DNA of 35,127 bases. It comes from JAEUIE01 sp035430005. GTDB lineage: Bacteria; Planctomycetota; Planctomycetia; Gemmatales; HRBIN36. Where the stretch lies: contig DAOMFV010000049.1 in assembly GCA_035430005.1 (NCBI GenBank), positions 1 through 35,127 on the forward strand. Reading direction: 5' to 3'. A program made the translations under genes and the position numbers. Under the pieces are notes generated by a model. That model saw only the letters and a list, made by a program, of their open reading frames with translations. It was not told the origin of the DNA and ran no database searches. Shown piece after piece: positions 25,301 to 33,398 of this stretch (position 1 is its first letter; each line of letters opens with the position of its first letter).

Positions 25301-28081
25301 CGCACCCGGATTGACTTGGTGCGTCAGGTCTTGCAAACTCACTCATACTGGCGAATGAAAGGCCTCATCGTCGACTTAGTCATTTGGAATGAGGATGATT
25401 CGGTCTACCGCCAGTCGCTACAGGACACGATTCAGGATATGGTCGTGGCCAGCCAGGAAGCCGCATTGCTTGATAAGCCCGGTGGTATCTTCGTTCGCCG
25501 AGGCGAGCAAATGTCGGAGGAAGATCGAGCGCTGCTGCAAACGGTGGCACGCGTGATTCTGGTGGACAACGCCGGCTCGGTACACGAGCAGATTGAGCGC
25601 CGTGGCCTGGCGGAGCTGTTCATTCCCTTACTGAGACCGGTCCGACGTCAATCTGAGGCAACCAAGTCAGCCGTTCCCAAACGGGATTTGGCCTATTTCA
25701 ACGGCCTCGGTGGGTTCAGCCGTGATGGGCGTGAATATGTCATGCTGCTGCCTCCCGGCCAATCGACGCTCGCCCCCTGGGTGAACGTGATCGCCAATCC
25801 CCAGTTCGGCACCGTCGTCTCAGAAAGCGGTTGCGCCTACACCTGGGCCGAGAACAGCCACGAGTATCGGCTCACCCCCTGGTACAACGATCCGGTGACT
25901 GATGCCTGTGGAGAGGCCGTCTATCTTCGGGACGAAGAAACCGGCGCCTTTTGGTCGCCTTCCCCTCTGCCAGCACGAGGCCAGAACGCATACGTCTCAC
26001 GGCATGGCTTTGGTTACAGCATGTTCGAATATGCCGAGGATGGAATTATCACTGAGCTTAGCATTTATGTAGCTACCGAAGCTCCAGTGAAGTTTGTCAG
26101 GCTCAAGATCTCTAACCGCTCCGGCCGGCAACGACAACTGTCGGTCACCGGGTTCTGGGAACTGGTACTGGGTGAGCTGCGCGATAAATCGCTCATGCAT
26201 GTCGTGACCGAAATAGATTCCGTCACTGGCGCAATTTTCGCCCGTAACCCCTACAACCCGGAGTTCGCCGACCGGGTCGTCTTCATCGATAGCAGTGAAA
26301 CCATGCGGACTGTCACTGGTGATCGCACGGAGTTCATTGGACGAAACGGCACTCCATCGACACCGGCTGCCATGCGGCGAGTTCGACTGTCTGGACGTGT
26401 CGGAGCTGGTTACGATCCTTGTGCAGCCATGCAGGTTGCTGTAGCGCTGGCTGATGGACAGGAGAAGGAAGTCGTCTTCATTCTCGGCTCGGCAACCAGT
26501 GAAGAGTACGCAAGGCAACTCGTCCAGCGTTTCCGCAGCCCGGCCAATGCCTATCGCGCCCTGGAAGGCGTGTGGCATTACTGGAGCAAAGCGCTGGGTG
26601 CGATCTACATCGAAACGCCTGACCCGGCGGTGAACTTCCTGGCCAACGGCTGGCTCCTCTATCAGACGCTGGCCTGCCGCATGTGGGCCCGTACCGGATT
26701 CTATCAGTCGGGTGGCGCGTTCGGCTTCCGTGATCAGCTTCAGGACGCGATGGCCTTGGTGCATATTGAGCCGGCACTGTTGCGAGAACACCTGCTCCGT
26801 GCCGCCGGTCGTCAGTTCCGTGAGGGGGACGTACAGCACTGGTGGCATCCTCCCGCCGGCCGGGGAGTACGCACCCACTTCTCGGATGACTATCTCTGGC
26901 TGCCCTACGCCACTTGCCGCTATGTCAACGCCATCGGCGATACCGGCGTTCTCGATGAAAGCGTCCCCTTTCTTAAGGCGCGGCAGTTGCGACCCGATGA
27001 GGAGGCCAATTATGATTTACCGCAGATTTCAGATGAAAAAGGTTCTCTTTATGAGCATTGCGTCCGCGCGATCGACAACGGATTGCGCTTTGGCGTTCAC
27101 GGCTTGCCGCTGATGGGCTGCGGCGACTGGAACGACGGCATGAACCTCGTCGGCCAGCACGGCAAAGGGGAAAGCGTCTGGCTCGCTTTCTTTCTCTACG
27201 ACGTATTGATGCAATTCATCGAACTGGCACGAAAGCGCGGTGATACCGCCATCGTCGACAAATACACGCTGGAAGCCGGCCGGCTGCGCGGCAACATTGA
27301 ACTACATGCCTGGGATGGTGAATGGTATCGTCGTGCCTATTTTGACGATGGCACGCCGCTCGGATCAGCGACTAACGCTGAATGCCAGATCGATTCCATC
27401 TCGCAAAGCTGGTCCATCCTTTCCGGAGCAGGCACGACCGAACACCAGACTCAGGCGATGGATCATCTCGAACAACGCCTGGTTCGATCCAGTTCCAGGC
27501 TCATTCAACTTCTCGATCCACCCTTCGATAAGTCCGATCTCAATCCGGGCTACATCAAAGGCTATGTCCCTGGGGTACGCGAAAATGGGGGACAATACAC
27601 TCATGGAGCGATTTGGACCGTGATGGCTTATGCAGCCATCGGAGACTCCAAACGTGCGTGGGAACTTTTCAACATGATCAACCCCATCAACCACGGGAAC
27701 ACCGCTGAAGGAATTGCCAAATATCGAGTCGAACCCTATGTGGTAGCTGCCGATGTCTACGCCGTTCCACCCCACACCGGTCGTGGCGGCTGGACCTGGT
27801 ACACCGGCTCAGCAGGCTGGATGTATCGCCTTCTCACCGAATCGCTCTTAGGCTTGCGGCTCGAGGTCGATAAGCTTCGCTTCGCACCCTGCCTGCCTCC
27901 CGGGTGGACTTCATTCAAGGTTCACTATCGGTATCGTGAGACTCATTACCACATCACGTTGAAGATCAATGGTTCAGGTAAAGCAGTTAAGGTTCTCCTG
28001 GATGGCAAAGAGCAGCCTGATCACTACTTGCCGCTGTTCGACGACAGAATCGATCATGCTGTCGAGGTGGAAATCAACTAA
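19340..28081 (+). CDS. ndvB: Cyclic beta-1,2-glucan synthase, NdvB/ChvB/Cgs type (2913 aa)
   Basis: This inner-membrane enzyme is expected to initiate, extend, trim and cyclise beta-1,2-glucan from UDP-glucose. Regions in order: N-terminal domain to about 410; two membrane segments (413-465); a GT84 glycosyltransferase at about 490-800 with LDTDTQLP near 640 and RRHRWMRGDWQ near 790; four further membrane segments between about 835 and 1010; a glycoamylase-like domain with SESGYNTIDAHMNYQYRAFG near 1465 and HHEGMSLLALAY; then two GH94-type beta-sandwich regions (about 1645 and 2120) and the GH94 catalytic barrel with GDWNDGMN, Asp2599 being the likely acid. The length is close to Brucella and Rhizobium enzymes. 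The start is GTG; no Shine-Dalgarno sequence is clear. It stands alone. Confidence 0.93.
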   Translation: MNNLQRLLSWHRSELDNELPQKEEAPLRLELFNVEQLERHAKTLAMSHQLASGRGNDKLIARLNENEDILVQTYELVTDAVERKRRIAPAAEWLLDNFYLIEEQIRMARRHLPPSYSRELPRLANGVAATYPRVYGIVLDLIAHVDGLVDTVSLNSFIAAYQSVTPLKLGELWAVPIMLRLALIENLRRVAIRISSGRRDRDEAADWSERMVRVVEKNPTDLILVMADMARANPALSGAFLAEMTRHLQGQSPHFAFANSWLAQRLAEQGLTIEQLVQADSQDQAADQVSMGNSIISLRFLGSNDWRDFVEHHSLIEEILREDKVYPGMSFSTRDTYRQVVEKTAKRSHLTEQEVARKAIELSQKSNNATDPETGDERTNHVGYFLLDRGRAVLEKNARVKLSLWKETTRFIARIPLIAYLTGVVLIAILSTAAFLAWSGTWGTQPVAFYLLALPFVMCAIHLGVGMVNWAATQLVLPRSLPRLDFSKGVPAECRTMVVVPTMLTNPKAVADLLEGLEVRYLANRDENLHFALLTDLLDADQKMLPGDMELVQAAKEGIEQLNQKYSSDRTDIFYLFHRPRRWNAEEKTWMGYERKRGKLAEFNALLRQHHVNTCTSPESNGRSHFSEIVGDQSVFPEVRYVITLDTDTQLPRDSARQMVGAMAHPLNRPSFGPGQCRVIAGYGIMQPRVGVSLPSAQRSWFVRLFAGNAGLDPYTRVVSDLYQDLFGEGSFVGKGIYDVEVFEHCCRNYPENAILSHDLLESTYVRSALLSDVELYEEFPSRYLTDVSRRHRWMRGDWQIASWLLPWVPARDSSRVKNPISVLSWWKVFDNLRRSLVPAAMLLVLLLSWLLLTPEAAGNVSLFILAMTALVPAISVLFELIRKPLDLPWWMHLQVTAGSLGKQFMQVVGTLIFLPYEAFFSVDAILRTMIRMLWTRTRMLEWKTSSEASRGGDPDVTSFFRTMWFGPVISIILGVTLYLIQPEMLLVAGPFLGLWLLSPLVAWWLSRTLPAADVQLTEIQHAFLRKLARRTWRYFETFVTAEENWLPPDNIQEVPTLGIASRTSPTNIGMALLSDLTAYDFGYSSVGQLLDRTGKTFSTLARMDRHRGHFFNWYDTRTLKPLLPLYVSTVDSGNLAGHLLVLRSGLLALPDAPLIPPRLFEGLRDTTSVLLEVARGFHSDASENITPKADADTIHRIQRLMKELENKPATLDAAEKFLQRLVTQASEIVLRSAADRELQWWAHALERSCTDHRNDLLGMAAWLSVPPIPERLVQRPDYRELQTQLQSVATLREVTRLTQVALPSVNEEDKAWLDQLRSALEDSAQRAADRLKTIELLANQATGFAEMDFSFLFDKVRDLFAIGYNASEQRLDKSFYDLLASEARLASYVMIAQGQISQEHWFALGRMLTSTGGASTLLSWSGSMFEYLMPLLVMPNYENTLLDQTYKTAVRRQIDYGKQRGVPWGISESGYNTIDAHMNYQYRAFGVPGLGLKRGLAEDLVIAPYASVLALMVMPEAACANLQHLAAKGHEGVYGLYEAVDYTPSRLPSGSTSVNVRQYMAHHEGMSLLALAYLLLDRPMQRRFEADPMLRAADLLLQERVPKTVAPIFPHVAEASATRISSNEEEGAMRVFTDPGGLVPEVHLLSNGRYHVMITSAGGGYSRWRDLAVTRWREDATRDCFGTFCYLRDLESGAIWSSALQPTLKPGKRYQAIFTHSRAEFRRSDDRIDTHTEISISPEDDIELRRITLKNRSKLPRTIELTSYAEVVLALPAHDLSHPAFSNLFVQTEIVRDRQAILCTRRPRSVEEKPPWMMHLMTVQGTTVGQASYETDRMKFVGRGRSLVNPAALEGRKPLSGSHGPVLDPVICIRRVITLQPGESARIDLVTGVAESREAVTAMTEKYSDPRLSDRVFELAWTHNQVLLKQLNASEVDAQDYSRLAGSIIFASSLRRAKASMLLRNRRGQSGLWGYGISGDLPIVLVRIRDRTRIDLVRQVLQTHSYWRMKGLIVDLVIWNEDDSVYRQSLQDTIQDMVVASQEAALLDKPGGIFVRRGEQMSEEDRALLQTVARVILVDNAGSVHEQIERRGLAELFIPLLRPVRRQSEATKSAVPKRDLAYFNGLGGFSRDGREYVMLLPPGQSTLAPWVNVIANPQFGTVVSESGCAYTWAENSHEYRLTPWYNDPVTDACGEAVYLRDEETGAFWSPSPLPARGQNAYVSRHGFGYSMFEYAEDGIITELSIYVATEAPVKFVRLKISNRSGRQRQLSVTGFWELVLGELRDKSLMHVVTEIDSVTGAIFARNPYNPEFADRVVFIDSSETMRTVTGDRTEFIGRNGTPSTPAAMRRVRLSGRVGAGYDPCAAMQVAVALADGQEKEVVFILGSATSEEYARQLVQRFRSPANAYRALEGVWHYWSKALGAIYIETPDPAVNFLANGWLLYQTLACRMWARTGFYQSGGAFGFRDQLQDAMALVHIEPALLREHLLRAAGRQFREGDVQHWWHPPAGRGVRTHFSDDYLWLPYATCRYVNAIGDTGVLDESVPFLKARQLRPDEEANYDLPQISDEKGSLYEHCVRAIDNGLRFGVHGLPLMGCGDWNDGMNLVGQHGKGESVWLAFFLYDVLMQFIELARKRGDTAIVDKYTLEAGRLRGNIELHAWDGEWYRRAYFDDGTPLGSATNAECQIDSISQSWSILSGAGTTEHQTQAMDHLEQRLVRSSSRLIQLLDPPFDKSDLNPGYIKGYVPGVRENGGQYTHGAIWTVMAYAAIGDSKRAWELFNMINPINHGNTAEGIAKYRVEPYVVAADVYAVPPHTGRGGWTWYTGSAGWMYRLLTESLLGLRLEVDKLRFAPCLPPGWTSFKVHYRYRETHYHITLKINGSGKAVKVLLDGKEQPDHYLPLFDDRIDHAVEVEIN

Positions 28082-28223
28082 CCGTGAAGTGCTTCAAATC
28101 ATATCACTCTCAAGGAGCCTGACAGGAGCCAAACACTGAGCAAAGTCAACTTCGCCAACTTGAAATGAGCCATGTTTCTGCCCCTTGTGATGCCATGTCC
28201 TTCGTTTCAAGACAAATATTGGA

Positions 28224-29030
28224 TCAAATTCGAGAGGTCAACCGTTTCAAACGGCTAAATCGCGATGGCCCTGAAGACACCCGGCGTCGCATCTTTTTCC
28301 ATTGGCGGTAGCAGGGGTAACCCAGGAATAGCGTCGCTGCCCCGCAAAGCATGATCGTGCCTGGTTCGGGAACGGCACTCAGCGTGACCGTCATGTTGAC
28401 GCCGGTGAAATCGCCTCCTGCGCCGCTGTTGGTGGCAATCTGATACATGATGGTGTCGCCGGGAACGACTGGAATGTTGAGCAGGACAGATGCTCCGCCG
28501 GAGCCATTCGAGAAGAGGAACGGGTTGGCTCGGCTAAAAGGATCGCCGGTACTGACCACTCCGCTGGTGAACTGCGTGGCGTTTTTCCAGAGCGACCAGG
28601 TGTTGGCCCGACCGATATCACGCCCAAGCCAGGTGTTGCCGGAGATGGTGACGAAGCCGTTGGAGGTGCTGGTCCAGATGACGTTGGCCACGCCGTTGCC
28701 GACGCCATTGATGGAGTCGGTAGAGTGAACGACTATGTCGCCTGACAACCAATCGTGGGTGAAGGTTTCGGAACCGTTGCTTTGGAACCAGAAGGGCAGA
28801 CGGTTGTTGCCGTTTTCCGACCTGGCCCATCCAGGTTGAGCGGTGGTCCACCCACCGAGGGAACTCTGCCACGACGTCACAGCGGGAAGAGCGTTCGTCC
28901 CTTCACGATAGGTCCACGGCCCGTTCGGATTGTTCAGATTGCTCCAATCCGTTTTGAGATCGGCCACTGTCTGGCCATAAACCCCAGAGGTGAGAAAAAA
29001 TAGAGCGGTGAGTGATGCAAGTCGTAACAT
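28224..29030 (-). CDS. PEP-CTERM sorting-signal protein (268 aa)
   Basis: Signal peptide at 1-19 (MLRLASLTALFFLTSGVYG). The body is rich in Trp, Asn, Ser and Gly with beta-strand character and no recognised domain. The C-terminus has the PEP-CTERM signal: VPEPGT at 220-225, a hydrophobic segment to about 240, and a basic cluster KKMRRR at 245-250. This is recognised by exosortase (EpsH/XrtA-type) for surface anchoring or release. Eighteen extra residues follow the basic cluster, which is longer than usual. The ATG at 29030 is preceded by GGGGGA at 4 nt; an in-frame start 39 nt upstream exists but adds no signal. It lies 190 nt downstream of the kinase gene on the same strand. Confidence 0.85.
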   Translation of the reverse strand: MLRLASLTALFFLTSGVYGQTVADLKTDWSNLNNPNGPWTYREGTNALPAVTSWQSSLGGWTTAQPGWARSENGNNRLPFWFQSNGSETFTHDWLSGDIVVHSTDSINGVGNGVANVIWTSTSNGFVTISGNTWLGRDIGRANTWSLWKNATQFTSGVVSTGDPFSRANPFLFSNGSGGASVLLNIPVVPGDTIMYQIATNSGAGGDFTGVNMTVTLSAVPEPGTIMLCGAATLFLGYPCYRQWKKMRRRVSSGPSRFSRLKRLTSRI

Positions 29031-29220
29031 GGAATCCCCCATAAATCGACAATATTGTGCGCCTTGCAAGAATGCCTATTTGTAAGCTGATTTTGCAATG
29101 TTGTGGGCACGGGCACACCTCTTGCCTAGCTACAGAAGCGACAATCTGAGGCAAAACGCATCACAACCATCGAATATTTATTGGATTATTTTGACAACGA
29201 GCGATACCGCTGATTCACGA
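29031..29220. other. Intergenic gap between kinase and PEP-CTERM genes
   Basis: This 190-nt AT-rich gap should hold the promoter of the PEP-CTERM gene (minus strand). Two TTGCAA copies occur on the minus strand, but no -24/-12 or -35/-10 pair with correct spacing was found. No terminator after the kinase gene is evident. Confidence 0.3.
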
Positions 29221-32200
29221 TTATTTAGAGCTACCGGGAAACGCAGGCCAATTCCAATCCAAGTTCATTCTCTTGAGCCGGTCGCGAATTGAGCGCAGAT
29301 TCCACACATGAATGGCCTTGTAGGAATGCGCTACCGCAATGAGTTGACTTCCGTCGGCACTGAATCCCAGCCAGGAAGTGCGGTCGCCATGCGGGTCTTC
29401 CAGCTTGGCCACCGTCTTTCCTGAGGAGATCTCCTTCAAATGAATGGTCCCTGGAGCCATTTCCATGGCCATCAAATTGACGTTAGGCGAGAAGGCGACA
29501 TGTCCTGGATAGAGGGTCACCTCACGCCGCAACTGTGAAAGTGGAGTTCTTGAACTCACATCGTAAAAGCCGAATTGATCGCCTTGCCCGATTATCAACG
29601 TTCGACTGTCCGGCGTGAATTGAATCGTGGCCTGATGCAGCGGCCATTCATGGATCAATTTCGAAGTCTCGGCGTTCCACAGTCGAACCTGGTCCGTATG
29701 CCAGCCGCTCGTCGCTACCCATTTGGAATCGGGACTGAGCGCAACAAAACAGGCATCCGCATGCGACAGCGGCTGAGGATTCACCGATTCAGTCTCCAAA
29801 TCAATCAGCCACGCCTTGCCCTTTTTCTCGTTCACCATGACCACCTTTCGGCCATCATGTCCGCGGGCCACACGAGTCACCGCTGCCGGAAGAGGGATGC
29901 TGCGGGATAAAACAATCCGATTCTCGCTGGGGTTCGGTCCCTCGGTGAATTTCTCCACCGCCGTATTCACACTCCTCGAGATCGCATGCCGATGCAAACC
30001 ATTCTTGTTGAAGACAAGCAATTCTTTGCCATCGGGATGGAACATGGGTATCCCGGCAGTCAGGACGGCGAGCAGGTTTCCCGTCGCCACCTGCCATACA
30101 TGGACGCCTCGTTCCCCCATATCAGTCGCCAGAAGAGTTCCATCGGGGCTGAGGTCAGGCCTGTTGTGTCCCTCCGGTCCCGATTCGCTCGCCAGAGTGC
30201 GGTATTCCGAGGCGGGAGTGACCTCCAGGAGTTGCGCCGTCTCACCGCGCTGAACGACGCCCAGCCAACGGCCATCCCGGCTGAATTGCGGAGCACAAAG
30301 CAGAGGCAATCGCATCAACGATCGACCCGTCGAAACGTCCCAAAGCCTCAGATCGCCATCCCACGATTGGGATGCCAGCAGTTCTCCCCAGGGGTGAAAG
30401 TCGAGGTAGACGACCTCCTGCATGTGGCCCGGCAAATCCATCAGTTTGCGATGGGCCTGGGCATCCCATAACTGGATCAATTTGGAGGTGCCAATGGCCA
30501 GCCGTTTCCCATCCGGATGCCAGGCGACCATTTGCCGGCAGGTTTCACCCAGAGGAAGATCGGCCAGATGTTTTCCATCTGTCGTGTCATAAAGAGAAAC
30601 AGAGTTCGATTCGTTGTATCCGACGGCGACGGTTCTCCCTTCCGGATGAAAAGCCATCGTGCAGACTTCGGCCTTCGGCGGAATCGTCCATCGATTCAGT
30701 TCCTCACCGCTCCGCGTGTCGTATTGAATGAGCATCCCCAGCTGCGCGACTAACAGGCGATGGCTCTCCCGATTGAATGCCATCCCCAACACGCCGGCCA
30801 GCGGCTTCTTCAGCAACTCCCTGCCATCGGAAACTCGCCACACCCGAAACCTGCCATCGCTCTCGAGCCTGCCCACGTAATTCCCGTCCGGGCTTAGACA
30901 GGCTTGCCCGCATTTCACCGGCTCTGTTCGGATGTTCCGAATTTCCCGATCTCCCGCAACGGTGCGAACGCTGAGGTTGCCCTCCTCGTCCGCACGGGCA
31001 TACGTGCGGTAATCGCAATCAAATCCCCAAAGGCGCGTGCCTTGAGGGAAGGCATTCCAAACTTGATCAGGCCGGATGTCTGGAAGAGCCATGGCCGCGG
31101 TGGCTTCGTCACGCAAGCGGTCGTCGAAACGCAAGGCCGCTGCCCGCTGCACTGCGTCCAAGGCGTCCAGGCGCTGACCCATTTGCCGGCTCAATCGACG
31201 AGCTTGCGCCTGGTTCAGCAAGGACTGAAAGAGCTGCTCGCGAGCTTCTTGCCCGCTTTCCTGTGCCGCCAGGAGGGCTTGCTTCTTCTGCCTGACTTCC
31301 GAGAGGGCGATCTCTTCCGCCTCGATGGCGCGATAAAAGCCCCAGGTGCTAGCAAAGATCCCGATGAGCAGCGCCAAGAAGATAAACAGGGCCGATAAAA
31401 CCGCGCCTCGATGCCGCCGGATCGTCTTTCCCAGACGATAAAACTTCGAGGGTGGGCAAGCCTGCACCGATTCATCGTTCAAGTAGCGCTGTACGTCGGT
31501 GCCCAATGCCGATGCCGATTCGTACCGGCGATTGCGGTCTTTCTCCAGGCATTTCATCACGATCCAATCGAGCTCGCCCCGCACCATCTTGACCAGCCGT
31601 CGAGGTTCGATGCTCCGCTGCTTCGAGATCGCTGCCGTCTCTTTCGACGGATGATTCAATCGAGTGCTCGGTTTGGGCGGATCGTCCTCCCGAACGATCC
31701 GCAGAGCCTCATCGAAGGCTGCTTCTTTGAGCCGGCTCTTCGGATGCGGAGTGGAACCGGTCAGCAGTTCGTAAAGGATCACCCCCAGGGAGTAAACATC
31801 GGTGCGCGTATCGATGTCGTGCTGGCTGAGATGAGCCTGTTCCGGCGACATGTATTCCAATGTGCCGACCAGCATGCCGACGAAGCTGCAAAGCGTTTGA
31901 TCCAACCCCGATCGCCCCATCGCTTTCGCCACGCCGAAATCGATGATTTTGGGCACCGGCTTGCCATCTTGCTCGGCGACGAGGATATTGGAGGGCTTCA
32001 AATCCCGATGAAGGATCCCTTTCTGATGCGCATGATGCACAACCTGGCAGACGGAGAGGAAGAGCTCAAGCCGGTCGTCCGGATGCAGCTGATGGTCATC
32101 GCAGTAATCGGTGATAGGAACGCCGTCCACCCATTCCATAACGAAGTAAGGCTGCCCGGTCTCCGTCGTCCCCGCGTCCAGAACCTTGGCAATGTTCGGA

Positions 32201-32601
32201 TGGTCCATCAGCGCCAGCGTCTGACGTTCGGTATCGAACCGCATCAGAACCTGAGGCGATTCGAGGCCGATCTTGATCACTTTGACCGCCACCTGCCGCC
32301 GTACCGGTTCGATCTGCTCGGCAAGATAGACCGATCCCATGCCCCCTTCACCCAGCAGGTGGAGGATACGATAGCGGTCCAGAACGGTATCGGGTTGAAT
32401 CGGAAGAAAGGCGGGGAGCGGTCGATGCTCGGCTGGTGCGGAGGATTCGAGAAACCCGTTCGTTCTCTCGTAGGTCCGCATCAGCCGGGCCAGCCGGGCC
32501 CGCAGTTCCGGCTGACCTTTGCACTGGGCATCCAGAAAAGCATCCCTTGCCATAGGCTCGGCGATTTGCAAGGCTTCACTGAAGAGGATCTCTTCATTCA
32601 T
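29221..32601 (-). CDS. Membrane Ser/Thr protein kinase with WD40-like C-terminal propeller (1126 aa)
   Basis: Hanks-type kinase domain at about 77-360: Gly-rich loop GEGGMGSV (84-91), Lys107 in VAVKVIK, Asp190 in HRDLKPSN, Asp211 in DFGVAKA and MSPEQ near 241. One membrane segment lies at about 390-412, so the kinase is cytoplasmic and the rest extracytoplasmic. A short coiled region (415-480) leads to about 650 residues of WD40-like blades, with repeats such as LAFHPEGRTVAVGY and LSPDGTLLATD. The N-terminal 60 residues match the short prefix common to ECF-linked planctomycete kinases. Start at 32601 chosen on that basis; ATGs at 32652 and nearby are also possible. It follows the ECF sigma gene by 73 nt. 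Confidence 0.9.
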   Translation of the reverse strand: MNEEILFSEALQIAEPMARDAFLDAQCKGQPELRARLARLMRTYERTNGFLESSAPAEHRPLPAFLPIQPDTVLDRYRILHLLGEGGMGSVYLAEQIEPVRRQVAVKVIKIGLESPQVLMRFDTERQTLALMDHPNIAKVLDAGTTETGQPYFVMEWVDGVPITDYCDDHQLHPDDRLELFLSVCQVVHHAHQKGILHRDLKPSNILVAEQDGKPVPKIIDFGVAKAMGRSGLDQTLCSFVGMLVGTLEYMSPEQAHLSQHDIDTRTDVYSLGVILYELLTGSTPHPKSRLKEAAFDEALRIVREDDPPKPSTRLNHPSKETAAISKQRSIEPRRLVKMVRGELDWIVMKCLEKDRNRRYESASALGTDVQRYLNDESVQACPPSKFYRLGKTIRRHRGAVLSALFIFLALLIGIFASTWGFYRAIEAEEIALSEVRQKKQALLAAQESGQEAREQLFQSLLNQAQARRLSRQMGQRLDALDAVQRAAALRFDDRLRDEATAAMALPDIRPDQVWNAFPQGTRLWGFDCDYRTYARADEEGNLSVRTVAGDREIRNIRTEPVKCGQACLSPDGNYVGRLESDGRFRVWRVSDGRELLKKPLAGVLGMAFNRESHRLLVAQLGMLIQYDTRSGEELNRWTIPPKAEVCTMAFHPEGRTVAVGYNESNSVSLYDTTDGKHLADLPLGETCRQMVAWHPDGKRLAIGTSKLIQLWDAQAHRKLMDLPGHMQEVVYLDFHPWGELLASQSWDGDLRLWDVSTGRSLMRLPLLCAPQFSRDGRWLGVVQRGETAQLLEVTPASEYRTLASESGPEGHNRPDLSPDGTLLATDMGERGVHVWQVATGNLLAVLTAGIPMFHPDGKELLVFNKNGLHRHAISRSVNTAVEKFTEGPNPSENRIVLSRSIPLPAAVTRVARGHDGRKVVMVNEKKGKAWLIDLETESVNPQPLSHADACFVALSPDSKWVATSGWHTDQVRLWNAETSKLIHEWPLHQATIQFTPDSRTLIIGQGDQFGFYDVSSRTPLSQLRREVTLYPGHVAFSPNVNLMAMEMAPGTIHLKEISSGKTVAKLEDPHGDRTSWLGFSADGSQLIAVAHSYKAIHVWNLRSIRDRLKRMNLDWNWPAFPGSSK

Positions 32602-32674
32602 GAAAAGCTCGATCGGTCGAAATACCATCACCATCTGACAAGCGTCATCCACCGGCTTTCGGCATCATCCGCCC

Positions 32675-33235
32675 TCAGGAATCCGCCGATTCCTCAAGCG
32701 AGGTCATCCGATCCAGCAGCCAGGTCTTGGCGAAAGCCCATCGTCGATCCGCCGTAGCGGGGGAGAGTTCCAGGATCACCGCAGCTTCATCGAGAGTCAA
32801 ACCGGCGAAATATTTCAACTTCACTAAGTCGGCGGCTTCCGGTCTTTCGAGGGCGAGAGCTTCCAGAGCTTCATGGATCGCCAGGGCATCGGGCTTGTCC
32901 GGTTCGGGAAGCTGCTGCAGGGGAACATCCTCGCGCCGTCGTCCGCCTCCCCGTTTTTTTCGCCGATGATAGCGGGCATGATCAATCAGGATGTGACGCA
33001 TCGCTTCCGCCGCCAGCAGAAAGAATTGCTTGCGGTCGGTTCGATTCGTTTTTTCAGTTTCGAGCTTGCTCGAAAGACGCAGGTACGCTTCATGCACGAG
33101 AGCCGTCGGATTGAGCGTATGCCCCCGCCGCTCCGTCGCCAGTTGATGCGCGGCCAGCTTCTTCAGTTCGTCGTACACCGTTCGAAACGGGTCCCGAACG
33201 GAGTCCGACGCAGGCATTTCCGAGGGCTCGTTCAT
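32675..33235 (-). CDS. ECF-type RNA polymerase sigma factor (186 aa)
   Basis: Region 2 begins near residue 15 (FRTVYDELKKLAAHQLA, then PTALVHEAYLRL and RKQFFLLAAEAMRHILIDHAR), and region 4 is ADLVKLKYFAGLTLDEAAVILELSPATADRRWAFAK. This is the planctomycete/acidobacterial subgroup typified by the HTL-PTALVHEAYLRL segment. It is encoded directly upstream of the kinase and probably forms a signalling pair in which phosphorylation replaces an anti-sigma factor (known for related ECF groups; inferred here). The ATG at 33235 was chosen; a TTG one codon upstream also exists. A TACAAT box at 33244-33249 (minus strand) lies 8 nt before the ATG, and there is no Shine-Dalgarno sequence, so this mRNA may be nearly leaderless too, though its -35 box is poor. 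Confidence 0.92.
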   Translation of the reverse strand: MNEPSEMPASDSVRDPFRTVYDELKKLAAHQLATERRGHTLNPTALVHEAYLRLSSKLETEKTNRTDRKQFFLLAAEAMRHILIDHARYHRRKKRGGGRRREDVPLQQLPEPDKPDALAIHEALEALALERPEAADLVKLKYFAGLTLDEAAVILELSPATADRRWAFAKTWLLDRMTSLEESADS

Positions 33236-33363
33236 CAAGGTCTATTGTAACGTCCCATTCTGCTAGGGGAACGAAGTTCCAGCATTATCAAGAACGAGTA
33301 TACATTCCTACATCGGACGCAACATCAGCTCGGTGAATTCGTCAGAATACCCTGGAATCATGC
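33236..33363. other. Divergent gap between sigma factor and winged-helix gene
   Basis: It contains the short palindrome GGAAC-GAA-GTTCC (33268-33280), which includes a GGAAC resembling an ECF -35 element. On the minus strand the nearest CGT-type -10 is 23 nt away, too far for a standard ECF promoter. Confidence 0.3.
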
Positions 33364-33392
33364 TTGACAACAATAATTGTCAATACTACCAT
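33364..33392 (+). promoter_or_regulatory. Promoter of the winged-helix regulator with inverted repeat
   Basis: TTGACA (33364-33369), 17 nt, TACCAT (33387-33392), then 6 nt to ATG at 33399. The inverted repeat TTGACAA (33364-33370) and TTGTCAA (33377-33383) covers the -35 box and spacer, a plausible self-operator. Confidence 0.65.
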
Positions 33393-33398
33393 CTCCTT

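Noticed and set aside
29041..29120. Sigma-54 promoter for the PEP-CTERM gene (two TTGCAA copies)
   Set aside because: No GG-N10-GC spacing could be found around either TTGCAA, so the -24/-12 pattern is absent.
31411..32757. 448-aa open frame antisense to the kinase and sigma factor genes
   Set aside because: It covers the highly conserved kinase motifs on the other strand and shows no domain of its own.
33244..33272. ECF-type autoregulatory promoter (GGAAC) before the sigma factor gene
   Set aside because: On the minus strand the nearest CGT element is 23 nt from GGAAC, outside the usual spacing of about 16-18.
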